DNA of 64,000 nt from JAEUMG01 sp963805405 (lineage in GTDB: Bacteria > Pseudomonadota > Alphaproteobacteria > Rhizobiales > Aestuariivirgaceae): positions 37,807 through 101,806 of the forward strand of contig CAWDUC010000016.1 of assembly GCA_963805405.1 (NCBI GenBank). The letters are read 5' to 3'. Position numbers and translations under genes: made by a program. A model generated the notes under the pieces. It ran no database searches. It worked only from the letters and a program-made list of their open reading frames with translations, and was not told the DNA's origin. How positions within the stretch are numbered: the first letter of the stretch is position 1; each line of letters begins with the position of its first letter. Of this stretch, positions 19,395 to 29,548 are shown piece by piece.

Positions 19395-19946
19395 TTAGCG
19401 GATCAAGGCCGACAACTGCTTGAATTCGGGCGTCCCGGCGGTGCCCAGCGTTTCGAAAAGCAGCATCTCCGTCGTGACGATCGCGATAGAGGCTTGCCGC
19501 ATCCGGTGGAAGGCAAGTTCGGCTGAAGCCTCCGCGCGCGATGACATGGCATCGGCGACGGCATAGACTTCATGGCCGGCACCCTGGAGATCCATCGCGG
19601 TCTGCAAGACGCAGACATGCGCCTCGATGCCCGCAATGATCACGTGTCGGCGCTCGTGCTGCGTGATCCGCTCGCGAAGTGCCGCATTCTTCCAGCAGGA
19701 GAATTCGACCTTTTCCTGCACGGGCGTATTGCCGATTTCCGCTTTCAGCGGCGCAACCGTATGACCGAGACCCTTTGGATATTGTTCAGATACGGTGATT
19801 GGCAGGTCGAGCACCCGCGCCGCCCTCGCAAGGATGATCGCCTGCTTCAATACTCGCTCTGGCGCCGCCATGGCGGGCAGCAAGCGATCCTGCATGTCGA
19901 TGAGAAGGAGCTGGGCTTTGGCACGATCGATTAGCATTCGAGGCAC
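19395..19946 (-). CDS. Isochorismatase-like cysteine hydrolase
   Basis: 183 residues with the isochorismatase-like fold: catalytic Asp in LLLIDMQDRLLPAM near 17, a lysine in the EKVEFSCW region near 80, and the nucleophile cysteine in IIAGIEAHVCVLQTA near 112. These enzymes hydrolyse nicotinamide, N-carbamoyl compounds or isochorismate. This branch (YcaC-like) usually has no known substrate. Convergent with otsA, one base after its stop. Confidence 0.85.
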   Translation of the reverse strand: MPRMLIDRAKAQLLLIDMQDRLLPAMAAPERVLKQAIILARAARVLDLPITVSEQYPKGLGHTVAPLKAEIGNTPVQEKVEFSCWKNAALRERITQHERRHVIIAGIEAHVCVLQTAMDLQGAGHEVYAVADAMSSRAEASAELAFHRMRQASIAIVTTEMLLFETLGTAGTPEFKQLSALIR

Positions 19947-20006
19947 TCTTCCTTCTCCCTCGTCAGAGGAGAACTTACGAGAACACCATTGCGTCTTCCA
20001 AGAGAT

Positions 20007-20868
20007 TTAAGAGGATTTCGACAATGCTTCCGTTAGCGCTTGCCTGAGTACGTTACTTTCGGCAGGCTTTGGCTTGCGGCCATGTACTTCTTCCGCTGCA
20101 GCGTAGACCAGTGACACGATCGACCCAGGCAGATCCTTGCTTTTTGTGATACAGTCGCGCGCCTTCGCAAGAAGCTGCGGCTCGGCCCGGTCGATCGCTC
20201 GTCTTACTATCCCTGCAACCTGCGGCGATGACACGACATGCGGTGCGGGCTGAGGCGTGATTTTCTCGGGCGAAACGTTTATGGCACCGACCCTCTGATC
20301 CGAACTCGCAGGCGCCTTTGTCCTTGCGTGATGTTCCAGAAATGATCTGACAGTCTCCGCAGCCCACACTCTTCGCGTGTCGGCTTCGCGTCTCAGCAGC
20401 TCCGATTGCTGACTCGTTGGCGGGATGGATGCCGAGAAGATGCACTCTGATACCGTGGGTTTGTGCAATCTCGACGCCTACTCGGACATCTTCATCGCCG
20501 GAGATGAGAAGTGCATCGGTGATAGACCGATTGCGGGCCAGTTCTATGAGATCCGTGACGATCAGCGAGTCGACGCCCTTCTGCTGACCGTCCTCATGTA
20601 GGCGTCCGAGACGCAGCTTGATGTCATCGGTCATCGCCAATTTCATCTGATGGTCATTGAGCTTGCCGGGCGGTGCACCGTCATACCAGTAGACGCGCAG
20701 AAGGCCCTTGTTCGGAGCTATTTCTTTCGTCAACTCCTTGAGTTTGGCCAATAGCACTTGAATGTTCAGATCAAGCTCTTCTCGCGGCTTTGGCTTCTTC
20801 GCCCTCGTAAGCGCGATTGACCCTTGCGCGTAGAGATACCCAGCATCGACAAAGACCGCGATCCGCAT
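20007..20868 (-). CDS. NYN-domain (PIN-like RNase) protein, one frame break near 20415
   Basis: About 287 residues. The N-terminal half is a NYN domain with RIAVFVDAGYLYAQG, a central LRVYWYDGAPP, and the acidic SITDALLISGDEDVRVGVEIA with GIRVHLLGI. Conserved aspartates coordinate metal for RNA cleavage in characterised members such as MARF1-type or LabA-like proteins. The break moves to a second frame coding a lysine/alanine-rich helical C-terminal half. The start ATG 20868 is preceded by GGAGGTGGAAG. No partner gene is evident. Confidence 0.78.
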
Positions 20869-20939
20869 CTTCCACCTCCGCTTGCCGAGCATTAAGCCAG
20901 CGGAGGTTTGCGCAAGGTTAATTTAACCGTGGAAACGGT

Positions 20940-23036
20940 CTATGCCTTCCCGGCCACCTTGATCCCGAAGGCATAGACCAATGCCACTTCCTTCAGCCTG
21001 TCGAACCGGCCGGAGGCGCCGGCATGGCCTGCTTCCATATTGGTCTTCAGCAGCAGAAGATTGCTGTCGGTCTTGAGTTCGCGCAATCGCGCGACCCATT
21101 TCGCCGGTTCCCAGTAAGTCACCCTGGGATCGGTCAATCCGCCGACCGCCAAGATATGCGGATAGTCCTTGGCTTCAACGCGGTCATAGGGCGAATAGGC
21201 GGCGATCACGTCATAGGCTTCCGGATTGGCGATGGGATTGCCCCATTCCTGCCATTCGGGCGGGGTCAGCGGCAAAGTATCATCGAGCATGGTGGTGAGC
21301 ACATCGACGAAGGGAACTTCGGCGACGACGCCCTTGAAGAGATGCGGCGCAAGATTGACCGAAGCGCCCATCAGCAATCCTCCGGCGCTGCCGCCCTGGG
21401 CGACGATATTGCCTTCGCGTGTATAGCCGCGCCTGATCAGCGCCGTGGCGGCCGCCACGAAATCGGTGAAGCTATTGATCTTCTTCTCGCGCTTGCCGTC
21501 CTTGTACCAGCGATATCCCTTGTCCTTGCCGCCGCGGATATGCGCGACCGCATAGATGAAGCCGCGATCGACCAGCGAGAGGATATTGGTGTTGAAGCCG
21601 GCGGGAATGGTGATCCCGTATGAGCCATAGCCGTAAAGCCACAGAGGCGCGGAGCCGTCGAGTTTCGTGTCCTTGCGATAGAGCAATGTCACCGGCACCG
21701 TCTCGCCATCCGCCGCCTCGGCCTGGATGCGCTTCGTCACATAATCGGCCGGGTTGTGGCCGGACGGCACCTCCTGCGTCTTGCGCAACGCGCGCGTACG
21801 TTGACGCATGTCGTAGTCATAGACCTGCGCTGGCGTCGTCATCGACGAATACGAAAACCGCAAATTGTCGGTGTCATATTCGCGCATCTCGCCGAGGCCG
21901 AGCGAATAGGCTTCTTCGTCGAAGGCGATCGCATGCTCTTCGCCATTCGACATGTCGCGGATCACGATCCGCGGCAGGCCGTTCTCGCGTTCGAGTCGCA
22001 CCAGCCAGTTCTTGAAGCGCCATGACGCCAAGTATCAGCGTGCCCGGCCGGTGCGGAACGAGATCGCTCCAGTTTTCCGGCCCCGGATCGGCGATCGGCG
22101 CCCAGGCGATCTTGTAATCTTCCGCGCCGTCGGCATTGGTGCGGATGATGAGCCGGTCTTCCCAGTGATCGACATCATATTCGACATTGGGCTTTCTTTG
22201 CGCCACGAGCTTCGGCGCCACCGTCGGCGTTGCCGCATCGATCAGATACACTTCCGATGTCTCATGATCATGCGTATCGATGACGATGTAGCGTTCCGAC
22301 TGCGTCTTGCCGACGCCGGTGAAGAACCCGGTATCTTTCTCCTCGTAGACGAGCACGTCATCGGCTTGCGCAGTGCCCAGGACATGCCGGAACACCTTCA
22401 AGGGCCGGTGGTTGTCGTCCTGCAATGTGTAGAAGAAGCTCTTGCCGTCCGAAGTCCAGCTCGCATCGCCGGTGGTATTGTCGACTGTCTCGGCGCGATC
22501 ATTGCCCGTTGCCAGTTCGCGGATTTGCAGTTGGTAGAATTCCGAACCCTTGTCGTCGAAGGACCACGCGGCAAGGCTATGGTCGGGCGAAATGCTGACA
22601 TCGCCGAAACGGAAGAAGGCTTGCCGGCCGAAAGCGCATTGCCGTCGAGCATGATCTGCTCCGGGCCCGTGAGATCGCGCGGCTTGCGGCAAAACCGCGG
22701 CTGCTGCCCGCCGGTCACGAAGCTCGTGTAATAGGCGAAAGCGCCGTCGGCGGCCGGCACCGAGCTGTCATCCTCCTTGATACGCCCCTTCATCTCGGCA
22801 AAGAGCTTCTCCTGCAGCACCTTGGTGTCGGCGAGTTCGGCCTCGAGATAGGCATTCTCGGCATTCGAGATGACGCGCGGATTTCCGGCGCCGAGCACGG
22901 ACGGATCGTGCATCACGTCTTGCCAGTTATCCGCCCTGAGCCAGGCATAGTCGTCGGTTTTTACGCGATTGTGCCACGTCTCGACGCGCGGGCGCTTGGC
23001 GGCGCGCGGCGGCGCGATTTTCGTCACTGCAGTCAT
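20940..23036 (-). CDS. ptrB: Oligopeptidase B / prolyl oligopeptidase family (S9A), two frame breaks
   Basis: Combined length about 698 residues, normal for oligopeptidase B, which cleaves short peptides after Arg/Lys. The beta-propeller runs from PRVETWHNRVKTDDYAWLRADNW to about 400. The alpha/beta-hydrolase domain has GYGSYG, RGGKDKGYRWY, the nucleophile GGSAGGLLMG, an Asp in VGGLTDPRV and His in EAGHAGASGR. Frame changes lie near 22650 and 22030. ATG 23036 is chosen because the upstream extension to 23147 lacks family similarity. Confidence 0.86.
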
Positions 23037-23180
23037 GTCTGATCCTTGAAGTCCGAGCTTGAGGCGATGCTTGTTCTCGTGATGGTGCCCTATGTGTCGC
23101 CTGACGGCGCCGGGCGCAAGACCATCACACGGAAGTGTCGCCGCCACAATTTATGATTGTCTTTACACATTTGATTAACC

Positions 23181-25017
23181 ATGGCTGCACCCTTGAGGGG
23201 AAGAAATCGAGCCAATCTCAGTGATTTAAGCAAGTTTAGAAGCTTCACTGGTTTCAAATGCACAGGTTATGAGGTCGGCTGCGGGGTGTGGATGCGCGGA
23301 CAGGCGGCGCACATGAGAGACGAGGCGGCGGAAGGCGTGATGAGCGCGCGTCCGGTCGATCCTGCGCGCCCGATCACTGCCGACAGCTTTCGCGATCTCA
23401 TGGCAAAGCTTGGGCCGCGGAAGGCGGGCGGTCCGGTCCTGGCGACTTGTCGCAAGCGAGCCGGCGCCGCTCGTCGAAGCGACGCAAGGACCAAACTGCA
23501 GCCGGCGGAGATCGGGATATCGGCGGAGTCAGCGGTTCCCGAACAGCCGCCGTCCGGCGGGCAACCCGCGGGTTACGACTGGGGCAAACTTTTCCAATCG
23601 CCTGGCGAGATCCTGCCACAATCCCTCGATGAAGCTGAGGAGTCCGCGCCGTCGCCGGTTTTCTGGAACCCGGTCGTGGAGGCAGAGCCGCCCGCGGAAG
23701 CAGAGCCGCCCGCGGAAGCGGTCGAGCCGGCGGGGTTTGCGCCGGAGCCTCAGCCCGAGCCTGACGCTCCATTCCATGACGATGAAACGCCCCCCGAGCC
23801 CGGCGAAGATGAATCCCCGCTGCCGGTCATTACAATCGATTTGGATGCGGTGCTGAACGCGCCCGAGCTTGAAGGGTCCGAACTCGTTGATTCACTGAGC
23901 GAGAGGCTTGGCGCAGCCTCTACCCTGCTGCGTCGCGCCGAGACCTCGACGGATCCCTTCGCAAGACCCGCGCCGGAATTTAACGAGCGCCGGCCTGTTG
24001 ATTTTACCGAGCCCGATACAGGCTCGGAGGACGTGGCGCGCTCGCTGCTCGGCATCATGTCGGCGCCTTCGGGGGTCTCGCAGCCGCATGAGCGTGCGCT
24101 TGCGGCTGATACTTTGCTCCGCCTCGCGCCGCGATTGGCCTCGCGGACGCTGATAATGATCGCCGAGCGCGTGAGCGTCATGGAGAGCCCGCCGCCGCTG
24201 CTGGTGGGCCTTCTTTTGCGCGATGCGCGCGAGGAAGTTGCCCGCCCGCTGCTCGAACGCGCAAGCCTCGTTTCCGACCAGGATCTGATGAGCGTCATCG
24301 CCGAAGGCAATTCCGCCAAGCAGCGCATGATTGCTCGGCGGCGCGCAATATCGCCGGCCCTCGCCGACGCCCTGATCGTGACCGAAGAGCCGACCGTTCT
24401 GATGAACCTCGTGCGAAATGCCGGGCGCGACCTTCTCGCAGGATGCCTTTACGCGGCTCTGCGCGCTGGCACGCGACGCTCCTGCTTTGCAGGCTCCGCT
24501 CGCTACGCGCGCCGATACCCCCCCGCCCATTGCCTTCGAACTCTTCTGGGTCGCCTCACCCGATCTGCGCCGGCTCGTCTTGTCACGCTTCCTGACTGAT
24601 TCCGAGACGCTTGGCCAAATCCTCAAGCTCACTTTAACTGTGGGTGGAGAGGGCATGACGGAAGCGAAGATTCCTCCCAAGCAGAAGGTCGAGGAACTCA
24701 TCGATCTTATCGAGGCAGGCGATGAAGACGCTGCGACCCGGCTCGTCTGCGAGATCGGCAGCATCGGTGAAGCGACTGCGCGCCGCATCCTGGCGGATCG
24801 GCAGGGCGAACCGCTTGTCGTGATGCTCAAGGCCCTGGGCCTGCCGCGGGGGCGCCTCCAGGGTGTCCTCGAACGCCTGCAAGTTTGCAGTCCGCCCCGC
24901 ATTGCCGGCAACCGTGTTATTTCGGAATTGCAGGCCATTTTCGACACGCTCTCGCTCACCAAGACGCGCGTCCTGCTCACCTATTGGGATTGGGCGGCAC
25001 AGAGCCCAGAGCCATAG
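23181..25017 (+). CDS. DUF2336 domain protein, one frame break near 24420
   Basis: About 610 residues in total. The N-terminal third is proline- and glutamate-rich with a repeated PPAEAEPPAEA stretch, probably disordered. From about 24050 the sequence is helical and matches DUF2336, a family of tandem alpha-helical, HEAT-like repeats found mainly in Hyphomicrobiales (RALAADTLLRLAPRLASRTLIMIAE and following). The frame changes near 24420 and continues to the stop at 25017. Function is unknown. The start is uncertain: ATG 23181 or a later ATG such as 23313 or 23340. Confidence 0.72.
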
Positions 25018-25087
25018 GCGCCCGATATCGACGACCCCGCAGACGTGTGCATGGTCCTCATTTATCCTTGCCACGTGGGCACTTAAA

Positions 25088-25137
25088 GTATATCGCTCGC
25101 ATTGCTGGGGGCGAAACTGTGTATATCTCTCGTATTG
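25088..25137 (+). promoter_or_regulatory. Two 17-bp direct repeats upstream of mucR
   Basis: GTATATCGCTCGCATTG (25088-25104) and GTATATCTCTCGTATTG (25121-25137) match at 15 of 17 positions. Their starts are 33 bp apart, about three helical turns, so both face the same side. They lie about 60-110 bases before the mucR start. MucR/Ros proteins are known to repress their own promoters through AT-containing sites, so these are candidate autoregulatory sites. Confidence 0.5.
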
Positions 25138-25195
25138 AACAAGCATCCATCGCCGCGGACCCGGCTGCACGCATAAATTTTACGTTGGGGAGGCT

Positions 25196-25612
25196 ATGGT
25201 GGAAGGTAAAAACGAGCTCGTCGAGCTGACGGCTGAGATCGTTGCTGCTTATGTGGGTAATAATCCCGTTCCGCAGGCAGACTTGCCGCGGTTGATATCT
25301 GAAGTATACAAGTCCCTTTCTGGCGCGGTCGCTGGCGGTGAAGAAGAAGCTAAGCAACCACCCGAAGAACTCAAGCCGGCTGTACCGATTCGACGGTCCG
25401 TGGGCGATGATTTCATCACCTGTCTTGAGGACGGACAGAAGTTCAAGTCGCTGAAGCGCCATCTGCGTACGCATCACAACACGTCGCCCGAACAATACCG
25501 TGAAAAATGGGGCTTGCCGAAGGATTACCCTATGGTGGCTCCGAATTATGCTCGCGCGCGATCGAGCCTCGCCAAGAAAATGGGTTTGGGCCAGCGCCGC
25601 CGGCGCAAGTAA
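25196..25612 (+). CDS. mucR: MucR/Ros family zinc-finger transcriptional regulator
   Basis: 138 residues, the standard MucR size. The N-terminal helical oligomerisation part (LVELTAEIVAAYVGNNPVP) is followed by the prokaryotic Cys2His2 finger FITCLEDGQKFKSLKRHLRTHHN and the Ros-type C-terminus SPEQYREKWGLPKDYPMVAP with a basic tail. The finger shows a single cysteine and paired histidines, as in MucR proteins with an Asp in place of the second Cys. MucR globally controls exopolysaccharide, motility and cell-cycle-linked genes in rhizobia. A strong terminator follows. Confidence 0.93.
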   Translation: MVEGKNELVELTAEIVAAYVGNNPVPQADLPRLISEVYKSLSGAVAGGEEEAKQPPEELKPAVPIRRSVGDDFITCLEDGQKFKSLKRHLRTHHNTSPEQYREKWGLPKDYPMVAPNYARARSSLAKKMGLGQRRRRK

Positions 25613-25638
25613 CCGGGCTCAGCAAGTTCAAGCGAGTT

Positions 25639-25667
25639 TGAGGGCACTGCGGTGCCCTCAATCATTT
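25639..25667 (+). terminator. Rho-independent terminator after mucR
   Basis: TGAGGGCAC and GTGCCCTCA form a perfect 9-bp stem with a TGCG tetraloop, followed by ATCATTTT. It starts 27 bases after the mucR stop. Confidence 0.75.
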
Positions 25668-25759
25668 TGCGCGAAGGCCTTCGCTCGCTTAGGCTTCTAT
25701 TGTTGACTTTGTTTACTAAGTCAGTCAAGAATATGGGTGTGTAGTCAACGGAGGCCGTC

Positions 25760-25921
25760 ATGCCCCTCCTCGAAAATGTGATGAAAGCCTTGAAGTCGGC
25801 CGGCAAAGCCATGCCTGTGATGGCACCGCACGCGCATGACAGCGACGAGATATTCCTTGGCGATATCGAGACACGCAAGCGCGACGGCGATCTGGCGATA
25901 CTCCGTTCGCTCTGTAGCTAG
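25760..25921 (+). CDS. Small hypothetical protein, 53 residues
   Basis: ATG 25760 follows GGAGG with good spacing and opens a 53-residue frame ending at TAG 25919-25921. The sequence starts MPLLENVMKALKSAGKAMPV and includes an acidic DSDEIFLGDIETRKRDGDL. No family is recognised. Support is the ribosome binding site, the codon usage and the position between the mucR terminator and another small gene. Confidence 0.45.
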   Translation: MPLLENVMKALKSAGKAMPVMAPHAHDSDEIFLGDIETRKRDGDLAILRSLCS

Positions 25922-25995
25922 TCCGGGAACCTCAGCGCCTTCAGCGCGGTTTTCGAATGTCCGGTGCCGCCGCCGGCTTTTGACAAGGCCCCAAC

Positions 25996-26178
25996 ATGCC
26001 CGATTTGCCCGCAGCGCCACAGCGCGAAACTTCGCGCCACCGTTTTGTCGATCGCGAACTCACGCTTGGCGAAATGCTGGCTGATCCGATTGTCCAGTTG
26101 GTCATGCGCCGCGACCGCGTGACGCCGGAGACCGTCGCTGCACTGTTTGAGCCGCGGCAAGAACGCAACGCCGCCTGA
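25996..26178 (+). CDS. Small hypothetical protein, 60 residues
   Basis: 60 residues with the core DRELTLGEMLADPIVQLVMRRDRVTPETVAALF, a pattern I associate with short conserved proteins in Hyphomicrobiales. The function is unknown. It has no strong ribosome binding site. It lies between the 53-residue gene and a PAS-domain gene in the same direction. Confidence 0.5.
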   Translation: MPDLPAAPQRETSRHRFVDRELTLGEMLADPIVQLVMRRDRVTPETVAALFEPRQERNAA

Positions 26179-26282
26179 CTGGATTTGGAGAGTTGGCCCC
26201 GGACTCTTGCGCCGTGTTGCGGCGCGATTCATAAACGCCTTGAGCGCCATGGGGACGGCAATTCGCAAAGGGCAGGGCGGGG

Positions 26283-26795
26283 ATGGCACAGGACGTGGCC
26301 AATACGGCGTTTCGCGCGCAATTGGTGATCCCGGAACAGCGTCAGCTCTACGACTACTGGCTTGAGCGCGCCGCCGGTCGCCCGATGCCGGATCGCGGCG
26401 AAATCAGCCCTGGGCATTTTCCGCGTCTCCTGCCCAATGTCAGCCTTGTCAGCTACGAGCCCGATACCGGGCGCTGCCGCATTCGTCTGGCCGGCACGCG
26501 ATTGCGCGACATCTACGATTGCGAGACCACGGGGCGCTACCTTGATGAACTCGATTGGGGCGACAAGCGCGACTACTGGCTCGCTGCCTATCGCCATGTC
26601 TTCGAGGCAGGAAAGCCCGCGCAAGGCGTGGTGCGCGGGCCGCGCGTCCAGAAGGAGCATCTCGTCCAATACTGGCTGAAACTCCCGCTCGGTCTCGAAG
26701 GCCGTCAATGCGGGATGGTGCTTTGCTACGACGCGTTTATCGCGGCAACCGATATGGCAGACCATCACGCGGAGATTCGGGCTATCAGCGCCTAA
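26283..26795 (+). CDS. PAS-domain protein (PAS_5-like)
   Basis: 170 residues of which nearly all form a single PAS-like domain: QRQLYDYWLERAAGRPMPDRGEISP, LLPNVSLVSYEPDTGRCRIRLAGTRL, DIYDCETTGRYLDEL, and a closing strand LEGRQCGMVLCYDAF. There is no output domain, as is usual for this alphaproteobacterial family. Ligand and role are unknown; a signalling or sensory part is assumed from the fold. ATG 26283 overlaps no neighbour. Confidence 0.75.
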   Translation: MAQDVANTAFRAQLVIPEQRQLYDYWLERAAGRPMPDRGEISPGHFPRLLPNVSLVSYEPDTGRCRIRLAGTRLRDIYDCETTGRYLDELDWGDKRDYWLAAYRHVFEAGKPAQGVVRGPRVQKEHLVQYWLKLPLGLEGRQCGMVLCYDAFIAATDMADHHAEIRAISA

Positions 26796-26872
26796 TGATT
26801 TGGAACCTACGAATCGCACTTGATTCCTAAGGAACTAAATTCTAGGATCGCCCCAAATTCAGGAGGCGAGTC

Positions 26873-27592
26873 ATGCAATCTTCTCTTTCCGACTATAATT
26901 TTCGCCGCGAATCCAATCTTTTGCTGCGCCGATTGGCTGCAGGCCGCGGCTACCTGATGCCGGCGCCGGCAGGCGGTGCATGGCACCTTTTCACCAAGCG
27001 GACGGGGTTTGTGCGTGCCGTCGCCGAACTCGATGCGGATTTCGTCGCGGCGATGCTGCGCGCGCAGATGTTGGGGAAACGCCCGGGTGGCGGGCTCATG
27101 GCGCGGGAGGAGGGGGCCGGCAAGGTTCAGCAGGCTCGCTGGACCGATCAGCTCGACGGGACACTCGTCGAGGCATCGGAACGCCTCGCCCAGGATTATG
27201 AGCGTGCCCAACTCGATGCGCGCGTAACGGCGCTCTGGGACCAGGCCTTGCTGCCCGCTGGCAGGAAGCGCACCGCAGGTGAGAAAGAAGTCTCGGACGC
27301 AGCACTCTCGGCGCGCGCCCGCGTGCATGCCGCCTTGGAAGCCGTAGGGCCGGAACTCTCGGGCCTGCTTTGCGAAGTCTGCTGCCTGAGCGCCGGTGTC
27401 GAACAGGCGGAGCGCCGCCTTGGCCTTGCCGCGCGCTCCGGCGGCGCCTTGCTGAAGGTCGCGCTCACCCGGCTTGCCCGCCATTACGGTCTTGGCGACT
27501 TCGGCAAACCACGCCACCCCTTGGCACTTCGGCGATGGGGCGTGTCCGATTATCGCCCGCGCCTGCCGGTCGATCAGTACGCGAAACGTTGA
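26873..27592 (+). CDS. DUF6456 domain protein
   Basis: 239 residues. The N-terminus resembles a short winged-helix-like unit (RRESNLLLRRLAAGRGYLMP). The C-terminal half holds the DUF6456 core: ARWTDQLDGTLVEASERLAQDYERAQL, then LSGLLCEVCCLSAGVEQAERRLGL and RSGGALLKVALTRLARHYG, which read like a degenerate phage-type DNA-binding or terminase-control domain. AGGAGG precedes ATG 26873. The family occurs mainly in Hyphomicrobiales and lacks a proven role. Confidence 0.75.
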   Translation: MQSSLSDYNFRRESNLLLRRLAAGRGYLMPAPAGGAWHLFTKRTGFVRAVAELDADFVAAMLRAQMLGKRPGGGLMAREEGAGKVQQARWTDQLDGTLVEASERLAQDYERAQLDARVTALWDQALLPAGRKRTAGEKEVSDAALSARARVHAALEAVGPELSGLLCEVCCLSAGVEQAERRLGLAARSGGALLKVALTRLARHYGLGDFGKPRHPLALRRWGVSDYRPRLPVDQYAKR

Positions 27593-27625
27593 AATTACCC
27601 CACCCGTCGCCGGGCGGGGTGTCCA

Positions 27626-28054
27626 CTACTTCACCAAAGCCCGCATCGCGTCCGTGCGGATGCGCGTGACCATCGAGGCGAGGCCGTTCGAACGCTGCGG
27701 CGTCAGATGGTCCTTCAACCCGAGTGAATTGAGCACCCCTTGAGCGTCGGTCGCGAGGATCTCCTTCGCCGGTCGTCCCGACAGCAATGCAAAGACGATG
27801 GCAATGAGGCCCTTGACGATCAGTGCGTCGCTGTCGCCGACAAAATCGAGCCGGGGATTGTCAGATGGCCCGCTGACCTTGGTGTCGATCCACACTTGGC
27901 TGGCACAGCCCTGCACCTTGTTGGCGGCGTTATGGGCGAACTCACCGAGCGGCTCAAGCTTGCGGCCAAGCTCGATCACATAGCGATAGCGATCTTCCCA
28001 GTCGTCCAGGAAGGCGAAATCGTCCTTGATGCTCTCGATGGTCGTAGTTTCCAC
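27626..28054 (-). CDS. sufE: SufE family Fe-S cluster assembly sulfur acceptor
   Basis: 142 residues, the usual SufE size. The sulfur-accepting cysteine is in NKVQGCASQVWID near 51, preceded by FLDDWEDRYRYVIELG and followed by DSDALIVKGLIAIVFALLSG and the C-terminal SLGLKDHLTPQRSNGL. SufE takes persulfide from the SufS cysteine desulfurase and passes it to the SufBCD scaffold. It is encoded alone here, away from a suf operon, as often seen in alphaproteobacteria. Confidence 0.92.
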   Translation of the reverse strand: METTTIESIKDDFAFLDDWEDRYRYVIELGRKLEPLGEFAHNAANKVQGCASQVWIDTKVSGPSDNPRLDFVGDSDALIVKGLIAIVFALLSGRPAKEILATDAQGVLNSLGLKDHLTPQRSNGLASMVTRIRTDAMRALVK

Positions 28055-28149
28055 GCTGCAGCGCCTCCCGACATTGCCATATGGAGGCTCACATAGCGCA
28101 ATTTCAGCCCAAGTTTAGTCCCTTGGCGTCAAAGTTGGATAGGAGAGGC

Positions 28150-28590
28150 TTAGCTGTTGGCGTTCGCGCCGATCGTCGGAACCCGCCAGACCGGAATCCG
28201 GTCTTCGACCTTGAGCGTGTTCTGCGAGACTGCGTCATCGACGGCGAGCTTCGTGGAACTGGTGACCATCGGATCGACGCCGTCGGCTTGTTCGGGGCCG
28301 GTGGAATCGTTGGTGCTGGCCTCATTGGCCCAGTTGTAGATCAACCGGACACTGTACTTCGCCTTCGCCTCGAGCATTCCCGCGACATAGGAAGCGGTCA
28401 CGCAGACCTGTGGCTCACGCGAGCAGAAGCCGCCGATGTCGGAAGCCGCCCGGGTAGCGGCGACCAGAATTTCCGGTGCCGACACGTCGTTGGCAGCAAT
28501 GAGGCCCACGTCCTTCTTCACGGATTCGGGCGGCGACGGCATCAGAATAACGATGGCCGACAGCAATATGATTGTTCGAACGATACGCAT
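28150..28590 (-). CDS. DUF5330 domain protein, exported
   Basis: About 146 residues from ATG 28590, which begins MRIVRTIILLSAIVILMPSPPES, a signal peptide or N-terminal anchor. The body contains two cysteines in FCSREPQVCVTASYVAGML, a conserved feature of DUF5330 proteins in Hyphomicrobiales. Function is unknown; a periplasmic role is inferred from the signal. The frame extends upstream to 28686, but that part has no similarity and lacks a ribosome binding site; AAGGGGA precedes 28590. Confidence 0.72.
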   Translation of the reverse strand: MRIVRTIILLSAIVILMPSPPESVKKDVGLIAANDVSAPEILVAATRAASDIGGFCSREPQVCVTASYVAGMLEAKAKYSVRLIYNWANEASTNDSTGPEQADGVDPMVTSSTKLAVDDAVSQNTLKVEDRIPVWRVPTIGANANS

Positions 28591-28844
28591 CCCTTGAGTC
28601 CCCTTGCGTCTTTCGTGGGACGCTAGCCGACAAAGATTGCCCCTGGTTTGCGTGCGACACTTCGTTTTGAATCGAATTTGTCTCAAATTTTAGCGAATTT
28701 CAGGCTCGTAATACGTCAACGATATCAAAGATGTGGAACGGATCATTAACCGGAAAGCCCCTGTTAATCATCTCTCTGGCATGGTGCTGATCCTGGATTG
28801 GGCGGCGCGGGGCTGCTGCTCTGGTGTGTGTGAGGCGGTAGACG

Positions 28845-29516
28845 GTGGTTTCGGATAGCGTCGAGGGCGTAATTGACGATGTGCCGTCGCGGATCAGCGC
28901 ATCCGCTTTTCTGACGTCGGCTCTGGTCGCAGCCCTGTGGGGCGCTATCCTCTACAACGTCCTTTATCTCCAGCAAGGTGCCCGCGGATCCGGCGAGTCG
29001 GCCGCTACGTTTGGAGCGACCCGGCTGACCGTCGAGGCGCCGAGCGACGCGGCATCGACCGCAATTGTCGTGAGGGTCGACCCCATCGTCGAGGCGGTCC
29101 AGCGTGAATTGGCATTGTCCGGCTTCTATACGGGCCCGGTCGACGGCTTGCCCGGCCGGCGGACCAAGATCTCGATTGCCGCCTATCAGAAGGCCAATGG
29201 GCTCGATGCGACCGGCGAGGCGAGCGAGGAACTGGTCGATCAAATAAGATTGACCCGGGAGATCGTCGCGGCATCCGGGATGACAGACGAGAAGGGCGTG
29301 CCGCAAAGCAGCGATCCGATCAGGCGCGTGCAGACCGTCCTGGCTGAACTTGGCTATCTTCCGGGGACGATCGATGGCTTCCTTGGCGAGCAGACCCGCG
29401 ATGCGATCCGCCAGTTCGAGCGTGACCGGAATTTGCCGATCACCGGCAATGTGTCCGAAGCACTGATGGCGGAACTGGCCAAGACCTCGGGGACGAGCCA
29501 GGCCGGCGGGCAGTAA
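28845..29516 (+). CDS. Membrane-anchored protein with two peptidoglycan-binding (PG_binding_1) domains
   Basis: 223 residues from GTG 28845. A single hydrophobic segment near 25-47 (LTSALVAALWGAILYNVLYL) anchors the protein. Two PG_binding_1 units follow, about 75-125 (VQRELALSGFYTGPVDGLPG...AYQKANGLDATG) and 150-210 (VQTVLAELGYLPGTIDGFLGEQTRDAIRQFERDRNLPITG). No catalytic domain is attached. It likely tethers to the cell wall. DUF1491 and PBP1A genes follow in the same direction. Confidence 0.85.
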   Translation: MVSDSVEGVIDDVPSRISASAFLTSALVAALWGAILYNVLYLQQGARGSGESAATFGATRLTVEAPSDAASTAIVVRVDPIVEAVQRELALSGFYTGPVDGLPGRRTKISIAAYQKANGLDATGEASEELVDQIRLTREIVAASGMTDEKGVPQSSDPIRRVQTVLAELGYLPGTIDGFLGEQTRDAIRQFERDRNLPITGNVSEALMAELAKTSGTSQAGGQ

Positions 29517-29548
29517 GTATCGCTTCTCGCCTCAGCACGAGGGCAGGC

